Part shown: one piece after another, positions 8,641-16,623 of the stretch
How the letters are laid out: each line of letters begins with the position of its first letter
Numbering within the stretch: the stretch's first letter is position 1
Source: Porogramme epimiltina
Lineage: Eukaryota; Basidiomycota; Agaricomycetes; Polyporales; Polyporaceae
Length of the DNA stretch: 16,623 bases
Direction: 5' to 3'
NCBI GenBank assembly: GCA_900155495.1
Contig: FTLJ01001176.1
Location: forward strand, 1 to 16,623
The notes under the pieces: generated by a model
What the model was told of the DNA's origin: nothing
Database searches by the model: none
The model's input: only the letters and a program-made list of their open reading frames with translations
Position numbers and translations under genes: made by a program

Positions 8641-11268
8641 ATGTCAGGCCTCCGTACGGCTCCCCGGAAGGGAGAGAACTTCGAGCTCGCGGCGGACCTG
8701 AATAGCGAGTACAAGGAGAAGAGAAAGGATGCCATCAAACGTGTCATTGCGAACATGACAGTTCAAAAGGGTAAGCTCTACGCACCTCCGACCCTGCCTG
8801 CGGATGCTAATCAGGTCCGGCTCACCAAGACGTCAGCGGACTGTTCCCGGACGTGCTCAAGAATATGCAGACGGACGACCTTGAGCAGAAGAAGCTCGTC
8901 TACCTCTATCTTATGAACTACGCTAAGACTCAGCCTGAGCTCGTCATTCTTGCCGTGAACACGTTCGTGAAGGATACGGACGACCCGAACCCGCTCGTGC
9001 GCGCTCTCGCCATCCGTACCATGGGCTGTCTCCGAGCAGAGAAGATCATCGACTACCTCTGCGACCCACTTCAGAAGTGTTTAAAGGATGATAACCCTTA
9101 TGTGCGCAAGACCGCGGTCCTGTGCGTCGCAAAGCTATATGACCTCAAGCCGGAGCTAGTCATCGAGAATGGGTTCCTGGAGCAGCTACGAGAGATGATT
9201 TCCGACAGCAACCCCATGGTGCGTTATATTATACTGTTTTCGTTTCTGTCCCCCCATTGGTTTCCTAGGTTGTCGCAAATACCGTTGCTGCACTAGGCGA
9301 CATTCATGCTGCCGCGGTGACCGCGGGCGCGACAAGAGACACCTTCCCCATCACCACCGAGATCGTCAACAAACTCCTCATCGCCCTGAACGAATGCTCA
9401 GAGTGGGGACGAGTGGCCGTCTTGAACACACTTTCACGGTATACTGCGGAGGATGCTGGCGAGAGCGAACATATCTGCGAACGTGTAGTGCCCCAACTCC
9501 AGCATGCGAACGCGAGTGTCGTATTGTCGGCAGTAAAGGTGCACTCTTTCTTCGAGAAGCCCTCCAGCGAAATACCCATAATGTTGTCAGGTCGTCATGA
9601 TCCATATGCGCGGTGTCAACTCTGAGAACCTCACGAAGACGTTAGCGCGGAAGATGGCACCCCCATTAGTGACGCTTCTGTCGAACCCACCTGAGGTTCA
9701 GTGGGTCGCGCTCAGAAACATCAACCTCTTGCTGCAAAAACGGTCAGATATCCTTACGAACGAGATGCGCGTTTTCTTCTGCAAATACAACGACCCGCTG
9801 TACGTGAAGGTTGAGAAGCTCGACATCATGGTACGACTGGCGACGGAGCACAATGTGGATCCATTGTTGAGCGAGCTTAAGGAGTGGGTGCCTCCTACAC
9901 GCTGTGCGAACAGTACCCTGACGATATCTCAGGTATTCCCAAGAAGTTGACGTTGACTTCGTCCGGAGGAGTATCAAGGCTATCGGACAAGCTGCGATCA
10001 AGATTGACGAAGGCGCGGAGCGATGTGTAAATGTTCTACTAGAGCTCATTGGTACACGTGTAAGCTACGTCGTCCAAGAAGCCGTTGTTGTGATGAAAGT
10101 AAGTACAAACGTGTCTATGCAGGCCTATTCCCGCTCATAACATAGCTCAGGACATCTTCCGGAAATACCCTTCAACATATGAGGGTGTTATTCCGACACT
10201 ATGTGCGAATCTGGATGAGCTTGACGAGCCTGAGGCTAAGGCATCGCTTATCTGGATCATCGGGGAGTATGCGAAGAAGATCGACAACGCCGATGAGCTG
10301 CTCAGCATCTTCGTCGATACCTTCACGGAAGAGTCGTATCCGGTACGTTCATAGATCTTTAGTGATATTGATCCGAGATCGCGTTCTAACGTGCCAACGT
10401 CCAAAGGTACAACTCCAAACACTAACGGCTGTTGTGAAGTTGTATCTCCAAAAGCCGGAAAGTTCGCAGGGCCTCGTACAGAAGGTTCTCAACACCGCGA
10501 CAAAGGACTGCGATTCACCAGACGTTCGAGACCGTGCATACATCTATTGGCGATTGCTCTCGACGGATCCCGGAGCTGCCAAGGTAGGATAGATAGCCTC
10601 ATGATAGCATACATATACTTACTCCCTGCTTTACAGGCTGTTGTTCTTGCCATTCGACCACCAATCACTCTTCCACGAACAACAGTATCTGCGGGATTGC
10701 TGGAGGAACTGCTCGGCGAGATTCCTTTGCTCGCGAGTGTGTACCACAAACCAGCAGAGACCTTCGTCGGCAGAGGCCGGGTCGGCGCCGACTCAATGCA
10801 GCGGAAAGGCTCAGAGTATGTGCTCCATCTCGTCGTCGTCACCTCAAACACTCACCTCCCCGGTTTCTCAGGCTCACCGACGATCGCACCTCAGCACAAA
10901 AGGCGCTGCAGACCGTCGCCGCGGGCCAGGTGGCCGAGAACCTGCTCGACTTCGACGACGACGTCCCCAACGACGGCCAGCCGTCCGGGCTCGCCGCGAC
11001 GACCGTGCTCGCGCAGACGCCCGCCGCCGCGAACCTCCTCGCGGGCACGTCCAGCAACCCGCTCGACGACCTCGTCTCGATCTTCGGGAGCACGAGCTTC
11101 GCCGCACCCGCCGCGGCGCCGACGCCCCCGTCACTGGGCGGCATGAACGGGTTCGGGTTCGGCGCGCCCGCGATGACCCCGTCCGCGCTGTCCGCGTCGC
11201 CTGCGATGTCCGCCCCGACCCAGGCGCCGGCGCAGTCCGGGCAGGACGACCTGCTGGGGCTGTTCTAG
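8641..11268 (+). CDS. apl2: Beta-adaptin, large subunit of a clathrin adaptor complex (AP-1 type)
   Basis: Large beta subunit of the clathrin adaptor at the trans-Golgi/endosome (AP-1) or plasma membrane (AP-2). It scaffolds the core and recruits clathrin. Exons: 8641-8770, 8830-9218, 9269-9538, 9591-about 9884, about 9934-10098, 10151-10342, 10407-10583, 10637-10815, 10872-11268, giving about 730 aa. Residues 1-600 form the adaptin N-terminal HEAT-like trunk with signature pieces [56 protein letters not shown] and [13 protein letters not shown] hinge follows with a clathrin box, LLDFDDD (near 624-630). The protein ends at DDLLGLF with no appendage domain. That length matches the short fungal AP-1 beta proteins, hence apl2, although AP-1 and AP-2 beta are hard to separate by eye. 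All introns are clean except that between 9884 and 9934: the only donor (after 9887) and acceptor (9931-9932) leave the frame off by one. The last exon is markedly GC-richer than the rest. Confidence 0.93.
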
Positions 11269-11643
11269 GTTCGTTTCTGCTCCCGCTGCGCGGCCGTGCT
11301 CTTAGAATGTGTGTGTCTTGTTTGGTGTTTGGGCGTCGGAGGAACCACAACTGTACGCTTCGTGCCGTTTATATTGTAATTGCGCTTTTTTCCCGGACTC
11401 CAACTCGGGCATGGGCTGTTTGAGTGGCCGTGCGGGAGTGGTGGTTGCGTGCAACGATCATAGGGCCCGCATGCCTTCAGTTTGGGGTGAAACCCCTGCA
11501 TCGGGGAAGAGCAGTGGCGGTTCGACGGGGTTCGACGGCTGCGGTTGAGGTTAGTGTGGTTACATGCATATAGACCGTTGACGCAAACGTGATCCCGTGG
11601 CTAACGCTGCATTGTTTCAGTGCTCTCCGTGCTCTCACGCCAG

Positions 11644-11669
11644 CTTCTGGCGCTGAAAATCGCCAGAAG
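11644..11669. repeat. Perfect 9-bp inverted repeat with 8-nt loop
   Basis: CTTCTGGCG (11644-11652) and its exact complement CGCCAGAAG (11661-11669) flank the loop CTGAAAAT. It could fold as a hairpin in RNA or bind a dimeric factor. There is no T-run after it and no sign of function beyond the symmetry. Confidence 0.5.
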
Positions 11670-12146
11670 TGACTCGACAAACCTTGCGGGACCGAACGCG
11701 TCCCCCTTGCGGCTGAGCTAGAACCACCCAGTGCCTTACGGGCTAACCCCTGTGGGAATCCGGGGTATGTTCGTGATGGTCGTCACGCCGTGGTTAACCC
11801 GAGTGCGGGTATGTGCGCACAACATGCACACACAACTTCGCAAATCGCGCAAACCACACTGGTCCGCCGCGCTCGGTGTGACTCGACCAGCGTACGGCTC
11901 CGAAACCACAGCTTGCCAAGGTCGCCGCACCTGTTGTACACCGATCACCTTCTTCAAATTCGCGACTGCGCGTGTTTGGGAAATCGCTTGGTAAGAGACT
12001 CACAAAGTGCGATGGGTCGGAGTTAGGGCCTGGTAGTCGAGAGAGGCCGCGGGGGGCACGCTAACCACACCAGATCACTCTCAAGCGCGCCAGCGAGGAC
12101 ACACAACACCGACACACAGCGCTCGCAGGTGCCGCTCCCCACAAAG

Positions 12147-12153
12147 CATAAAA
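12147..12153 (+). promoter_or_regulatory. Possible TATA-like box of the oxidoreductase gene
   Basis: CATAAAA lies about 86 nt before the ATG at 12239, followed by a CT/CA-rich leader typical of fungal transcription start regions. Confidence 0.4.
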
Positions 12154-12238
12154 CCACCCAGCCCATCCTACGTTCAACCCAAGTCCACAAACGCCTCTCT
12201 CAGCACTCGCATCCTCATCCCTAAACGATTAAACCACA

Positions 12239-13615
12239 ATGTCTCTCCCCACCGAACAGAAGGCCCTCGTCCTCGCCAGCAAGGGCGGCGCGCTCGCCGT
12301 CCAGCCGAGCCCCGTGCCCGCGCCGGGCGCGGGCGAGGTGCTCGTGCAGCTCGCCGCGGCGGCGCTGAACCCGATCGACGTCGCGGTGCGCCTCTTTGGC
12401 GTGTTCGTCGAGAAGTACCCCGCCGTGCTCGGGTGCGACGGCGCGGGCACCGTCGTCGCGCTCGGCGCGGGCGTCGAGGGCGTCCACGTCGGCGACCGCG
12501 TGTGAGTGCTCCCGTGCGTGATTGGTTGGGTGTGGTGGATGCTAAACGGGTTTGCGGCAGCGCGCTCCAGGGGAGCATCGATATGGTGCAGAAGAGCATC
12601 AACGGGACGTTCGCGCAGTACACCGCGACGGCGGCCAAGCTCCTCATCAAGGTGCGCTCCCTGCCCCTCACCTCGCCTCCTCGCATCCGAACTGGTCCTG
12701 ACGCGGCGTGGCGCAGCTCCCGAACGGCATCTCCTTCGAAGCCGGCGCGACGATGCCGTGCACGCTGCCCACCGTCGCGCTCGCGCTCTACAACCACGAC
12801 CCCGCCGCGGAGTCCCCGCGCCTCCTCGCGCCGTGGGCCCCCGGCGGGCGCGGCAAGTACGCGGGCGCGCCCGCGCTCGTCCTCGGCGGCTCGTCCTCTG
12901 TCGGGCAATACGGTGCGCCCCCCCTCTCTCCCTCCTTTTGTTCTGCTTCGTGGCTCACGCGCCTCCCCAGCGATCCAATTCGCCCGCCTCTCAGGCTTCT
13001 CGCCCATCGTCGCGACCGCCTCCCCGGCACACACCGCGCACCTCGCCTCCCTCGGCGCGACGCACGTGCTCGACCGCACCCTCCCCGCCGCCTCCCTGCA
13101 GGCACAGGCCCTCGCGCTCGCCGGGGAGGGGTCCGGGGGAGGGGGCTTCGCGCTCGTCTTCGACGCGGTCTCGCTCCCCGAGACGCTCCCCGTGGGGTAC
13201 GCGCTCACCGCGCGCGGCGGGGACCTCGTCGTCGTCTCGCCCCCGGGCGACCTCGGCAAGGGCGACGGCGGCGACGGCGGCGAGGGTGGTGATGGCGAGG
13301 AGGGGGGGAAGAAGAAGAGGGTGCACATGGCGCGCGGGATGCTCGGGATCCCGACGAACGCTGCGGCGGTCGCAGAGCTCCTCGCGGCGCTGCCTGCGCT
13401 GCTGGAGGCTGGAGATGTCAAGGTGCGTCGTGCGCGCGGGCGAGCGAGAGCGCCGCAGAGCTGACTTTCTTGGGTTTTGTTTTGCGCTGGGGCAGCCGAA
13501 CCGCACGGAGGTGCTCGCAGGCGGGCTCGCGGGGGTGCCGGGCGGGCTGGACCGCCTGGCGGCGAAGAAGGTCAGCGGGACGAAGCTGGTCGTGATCCCG
13601 CCTGAGACGGCTTGA
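12239..13615 (+). CDS. MDR-superfamily oxidoreductase (zinc-type alcohol dehydrogenase-like/enoyl reductase fold), 373 aa
   Basis: A medium-chain dehydrogenase/reductase of the quinone-oxidoreductase or trans-enoyl-reductase kind, expected to use NAD(P)H in the cytosol; substrate unknown. Exons 12239-12501, 12561-12651, 12717-12912, 12971-13422, 13496-13615; all introns GT-AG and phases consistent. A GroES-like N-terminal domain carries LNPIDVAVR (43-51) and LGCDGAGTVVALG (64-76). GDRVALQGSI is rebuilt across intron 1. A Rossmann nucleotide-binding motif LVLGGSSSVGQYAIQFARL follows at about 172-190. The structural zinc four-cysteine lobe is absent, as in zinc-free members, and I see no clear catalytic zinc set. 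Around residues 277-300 is a Gly/Asp/Glu-rich low-complexity insert ending in KKKR. The start is well placed: a C/A-rich leader and the first Met of the family-like MSLPTEQKALVL. Codon use is extremely GC-rich at third positions. Confidence 0.9.
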
Positions 13616-14558
13616 GCGCGAGGCTCTTCAAAGTTCAGAGTGGTCGGACGTCTTGTTAGAAACTGGATTTGGGGGTAAAGGAATAGGGCTGTGTACTACA
13701 AAGTCGATCTCGTGGTTATGTTCAGCCTGACTGTTGAAACAAAACAATTTGTTATGGCTCGTGAGTCTACCAACACATCTGGCAATGTTGTGAGTGGCCA
13801 GCACCAGGGCACCTGGCTCCCGAACATCAAGAATCAAGAAATCAAGAATCAAGATAAGCCGCAGGCCGTGACGTATTTGCGCGCGATGACGTCTGCCCCC
13901 CGCGCGCGCGCTCGACTTCGAACTCCACCACAGAAGTCCTAGCCATCCGCCACCGCCTCAACTCCAGAAAGATCTCCCGCCCTACGCCCTTGGTCGATCT
14001 CAGTTCGCGCTCGATCCCTCCCCCCGCGCGTTTCGTCACGCTGCGTCATCGCGCGTGCGGCGATCGCGGGGGTTGCGGACTGCGGCTCCGCTCGAGACTC
14101 AAGTGGCTGCTTGCCAAGCGCCGAGTTAGAAATTGGAATTCGACACGAACACACAGGCTATGACGTCATTTGCACCATGTTTCTTCAAAGTTGGAATTGA
14201 TCTACGTGCGCGTGCATGCAGTGAATACAAATCGTTGGGGGTGTAAGTTAGTGTAGAGGTATGCAAGAAGGGGGTGAAGAATCACGGATATACGTGTGGG
14301 AGGTATAGATGCAACGTGGGTCGTGAGATCTTTAGAGGTCGTTCAACGCCCGGGCTGGCCTGGTAGGCCCCCGGACGTCGAGAGAAAAAGGTAGGAAGGC
14401 TTGGTTGGGGGGAGAAAGTAGGCGAAAACGCGAAATGCGGCAAGCCACAGCGCACCAACGCGGCGCCTAGAAAGCGAAAAGAGTGACCGACGTTTAGAAC
14501 AGGCTACACAAGACCAGCTCTTTCTGGCCATGGGCTCCACAATGCGCGCGCGAACGGC
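13616..14558. other. Convergent 3' intergenic region
   Basis: The region lies between two gene ends facing each other, so it should hold both 3' UTRs. I see no coding frame that looks real. Near 13829-13855 the word AATCAAGA recurs in tandem with slight variation. A CG-alternating run (cgcgcgcgcg) lies at about 13902-13911. Confidence 0.5.
13829..13855. repeat. Short tandem repeat of AATCAAGA
   Basis: ATCAAGAATCAAGAAATCAA and its continuation contain about four copies of an A-rich 7-8-mer. It is a microsatellite-like tract in a 3' intergenic region. Confidence 0.55.
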
Positions 14559-15748
14559 TCACGCCGCAGCCTTGGCGCTGCTGCCGCCGCCGCCGCCGGC
14601 CCGGAAGCGGTCCTTCCATGAGTACGTCGTCGCGCCGTCGAGCCTGTCGCGGCGGCGCCCGAGGCACACCGTGCACCCCGCGAAGCAGAGCAGCAGGAAC
14701 GCGACGAAGGTGATCCAGAAGCCTGCATGCGTTGGGAGGAGGGTTCGGGGGAGAGGGGAGGAGAACGGGAAGTCAGCGGGCTGGCTTGGGGCTCGGGTGC
14801 GCGTGCGGAGGGGGAGGCGGCGCTCCGCGCCGAGGGAGATGAACGGCGTGGAGGGTGGAAATTAAATGCCGGAGGGGCAGGGGAGGGTGATCGCGGGGGC
14901 GGTGTTGGGTAGTGGGGAACGGGAACGGGAGGGGTCCCGCAAGAGGAAGGGTCCCGCAGAGGGTAGGAAGGGAGGCGCCGCTGCGCCGGAAGGAAGGGAC
15001 GAGGGGGTGGAGGACGAGAACTCACCGGGGGCAGTGTCGGTGCTGGCGTCGACGCCGTCGAGCTTGCCGATCTCGTGCTTGACGAACGCGAAGAGCGCGA
15101 TGTCGACGGCGAACGCGATGAGCGTGAGGACCGCGGCGAGGAAGGAGGTGAGCGACGCGAGGAGCGTCACGGTGACGTGCGGCGAGAGCGAGAGGAGGAA
15201 CGCGACGAGCGTCACGCCCGTCGCTGTATATTCGGCGCAGTGAGTCTCGAGTGACACAGCGTGCAGGGGGAGGGAGGGGGCGCACCGACGGGGTGGATGG
15301 CGAGGCCGCGCGTCCAGGAGGGCCCGATGTTGACAAAGTCGTCTTTGTTGGAGCCGGCGAAGACGGTGGTGGAGTAGGCGTTGTGGGCGGCGTTGCAGCC
15401 GCGGACTCCGGTGTTTTCGTACCAGCAGCTTGCCCTGTATAACGCGTCTGTTTAGCTCTCCACCGCGCTGTGACGCAATGTAGCTGAGAAAGCCACTCAC
15501 CAGCTTCCGAACTACAAAGGACGCACGAGAAGTCGTCAGAGAATGTCGCGTGCACGAATTCGAAAACAACTCACGCGCAGCTCGTTTACAGCATTGGCGT
15601 CAGAGCCCACAGTCGGGTTTCCGGCGTGGAAGTGGACGCGGACAAAGTCGAGGACGGTGATGTAGGGGAGGGAGATGGAGACGAGGAAGAGGAGGACAAA
15701 CGCGCAGAAGAGGAAGATGATGCCGGGGACGTGGAACAGTCGGGGCAT
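14559..15748 (-). CDS. PalI/Rim9 (SUR7-like) family membrane protein, 231 aa, with an 11-nt microexon
   Basis: A four-pass plasma-membrane protein of the PalI/Rim9 family, whose characterised members help the fungal ambient-pH pathway at the plasma membrane. Exons (high to low): 15748-15575, 15511-15501, 15434-15286, 15223-15026, 14722-14559. All are GT-AG and sum to 232 codons. Membrane segments: about residues 8-30 (PGIIFLFCAFVLLFLVSISL), 113-129, 133-160 and 180-198. The external loop after the first segment carries the family signature: FGSWASCWYENTGVRGC (59-75) and GPSWTRGLAIHPV, with paired cysteines. The signature is restored only if the 11-nt exon 15511-15501 is included. The C-terminal tail is short, with a Gly run encoded by a CCG/GGC repeat and an Ala-rich end; many PalI proteins have much longer tails, so this may be one of the short SUR7/PalI paralogues. 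The start at 15748 is chosen because an upstream Met adds only a basic leader. Confidence 0.88.
15501..15511 (-). other. Microexon (11 nt) of the PalI-like gene
   Basis: TTCGGAAGCTG on the minus strand is preceded by a TTTGTAG acceptor and followed by a GTGAGT donor. It supplies FGS and the first two bases of the Trp codon, keeping the phase between exons 1 and 3 and completing the conserved FGxW.CWY motif. Confidence 0.8.
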
Positions 15749-15798
15749 CTTGGAGTGTGCGCGGGGGCGTAGGGGTCGTGTCAATTCAGTAGCTGGAG

Positions 15799-15909
15799 GT
15801 CGTGGGGGGCGAGAAGATCTGGCGGAGGGGTTCTAGCTGTGGATCGTNNNNTCGCGGGTTGAGATTTTGTCGTGGGGGGGAACAAAGCCCGGCGGAGGGG
15901 GATATCTAG
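15799..15909. repeat. Direct repeat pair flanking an N gap
   Basis: Copy one (15799-15836) and copy two (15869-15909) share GTCGTGGGGGG at the left and GGCGGAGGGG ending in TCTAG at the right, about 70 bp apart. The four Ns lie between the copies. Confidence 0.6.
15848..15851. other. Assembly gap (NNNN)
   Basis: Four undetermined bases. Their true length may differ from four, given the repeat on both sides. Confidence 0.99.
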
Positions 15910-16620
15910 GCGAGCACGGGGGGCGCAGGACGGCAGGAGCGGGCGAGGCTGGGGCGCACACCTGGCGTGGCCGGGGTTTATGACGGCGCGCGGAGGGGGC
16001 GGGGTCTTGTGCGGAGGAAAAAGCCTGAGCCTGGTCGGGCCACCTGCACGGTCGCTGGCAGCTCGCGTCCGCCGTCCGGGTGGGTCCTGGGAGATCCCTG
16101 CGCGCGCCATCCATCATGCCTCCTCCCGCTCCACCCCCGGCTAACGCGACAAGCTCGGCGGCTCGATCCCCCTTCCCTTTCCGTGTCGGCCGCGGCCTCG
16201 ATCGTCATCCCACGCCCCACGACGCGTGACGCCATCCACGTGACCCTCCCCCCATCGAGATCTTGTTGAGAGATCTGCGCACACAGCGCCGCAATTCCCT
16301 CGCGCGCGGGTCCCTGGCTGCATCCCGCCGCTCCGGCGCGCAGGCGGGCGGATCGAATCACCGCCGAGGAGCCTCCTTGCTCTCCTCCCACCACCTCCAC
16401 TTACCCCCGCCCGCCCGCCACTTTCGCGTCCCCGCGCGCCTCCCTCGCCGTCCGCCCCCGCCGACGCGCACGTCCCACGAGAGCACCGCCCGACGCGTCC
16501 CGGCGAGCCCCCAGCCCCGCCCGCGCGCCCCCCCTGTCCGTGCTCGCCCGCCCCCCTCCGCACCCCTCCGCGCGTTTCGCACGCCCCCCCACCCCCACCC
16601 GCCGCTGAAAACTCGACGAA

Positions 16621-16623
16621 ATG
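16621..16623 (+). CDS. Possible start codon of the next gene, cut by the window edge
   Basis: The window ends exactly on ATG in the context ACTCGACGAAATG, after a long C-rich leader. A purine at -3 fits fungal start sites. Nothing of the product can be seen. Confidence 0.3.

Larger units (their letters stand above)
11269..12238. other. Intergenic region between adaptin and oxidoreductase genes
   Basis: No gene recognised. The left part should carry the adaptin 3' UTR. It contains a perfect inverted repeat at 11644-11669 and a GGTTCGACGG word repeated back to back near 11519-11538. The right part (about 12140-12238) looks like a core promoter and a C/A-rich 5' leader for the next gene. Confidence 0.5.
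15749..16620. promoter_or_regulatory. GC-rich presumed divergent promoter region with an assembly gap
   Basis: No believable gene: the long open frames are low-complexity products of very high GC. The left part should be the promoter of the minus-strand PalI-like gene. The right part (16380-16615) is extremely C-rich on the plus strand, typical of a GC-rich promoter and leader for a gene starting at the right edge. Confidence 0.45.

Noticed and set aside
11518..11540. GGTTCGACGG repeated, resembling a tRNA B-box (GGTTCGANNCC).
   Set aside because: The B-box end does not match, there is no A-box at the right distance, and no cloverleaf can be drawn.
12174..13506. Long minus-strand open frames opposite the oxidoreductase.
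   Set aside because: They are antisense shadows of a very GC-rich gene; the plus-strand product is a clear MDR protein.
5102..13615. P450 plus an enoyl-reductase-like enzyme as a secondary-metabolite cluster.
   Set aside because: They are separated by the housekeeping beta-adaptin gene and an unknown gene, and there is no backbone synthase, transporter or regulator in the window.
15800..16600. Long open frames on both strands in the GC-rich right end.
   Set aside because: Composition is dominated by Arg, Gly, Ala and Pro in all frames, with no domain and no start/splice logic. These are GC-driven shadows.

Overview
The window is ordinary nuclear DNA of a filamentous basidiomycete, probably a polypore-like Agaricomycete. 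Genes are dense, with many short GT-AG introns of about 45-75 nt, high coding GC, and clear eukaryotic families: beta-adaptin, a multi-exon cytochrome P450 and a PalI/Rim9-type membrane protein. The lineage is inferred from gene style and protein flavour, not from a marker gene. I see no prokaryotic, viral, CRISPR or tRNA/rRNA feature.

Layout. Positions 1-3360 are a graveyard of damaged coding sequence. It holds, in order, an oxalate decarboxylase-like cupin (minus strand; premature stop plus a frame change), a cyclin C/Ssn8-like gene (minus; one-base deletion, one lost splice acceptor, unrecognisable C-terminus), a very short U1A/U2B''-like RRM start (plus), and an unrecognised plus-strand coding remnant that changes frame several times. 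Introns are retained, so this looks like DNA-level duplication followed by decay, or a badly assembled stretch. The block is bracketed by related CCTGGC/GCCAGG-rich tracts at about 10-54 and 3757-3818. A degenerate tandem repeat (period about 122 bp) lies at 3385-3690. Positions 3861-5101 show no gene.

The right part holds the functional genes. They are a complete 10-exon cytochrome P450 (5102-7175, minus); a tentative four-exon unknown gene (7414-8098, minus); the AP-1/AP-2 beta-adaptin gene (8641-11268, plus), with one unresolved one-base frame break; an MDR-superfamily NAD(P)-dependent oxidoreductase (12239-13615, plus); and a PalI/Rim9/SUR7-family four-pass membrane protein (14559-15748, minus) with an 11-nt microexon. 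A GC-rich presumed promoter follows. It contains a 4-N assembly gap, and the window ends on an ATG that may start the next gene.

The genes do not form an obvious pathway: vesicle coat, redox enzymes and a plasma-membrane sensor-type protein sit side by side, as is normal for a fungal chromosome arm. The P450 and the oxidoreductase are separated by the housekeeping adaptin gene, so I do not propose a biosynthetic cluster. No convincing new biological system is visible. The points most worth a second look are the decayed multi-gene block and its flanking repeats, the microexon, the adaptin frame break and the repeat around the N gap.
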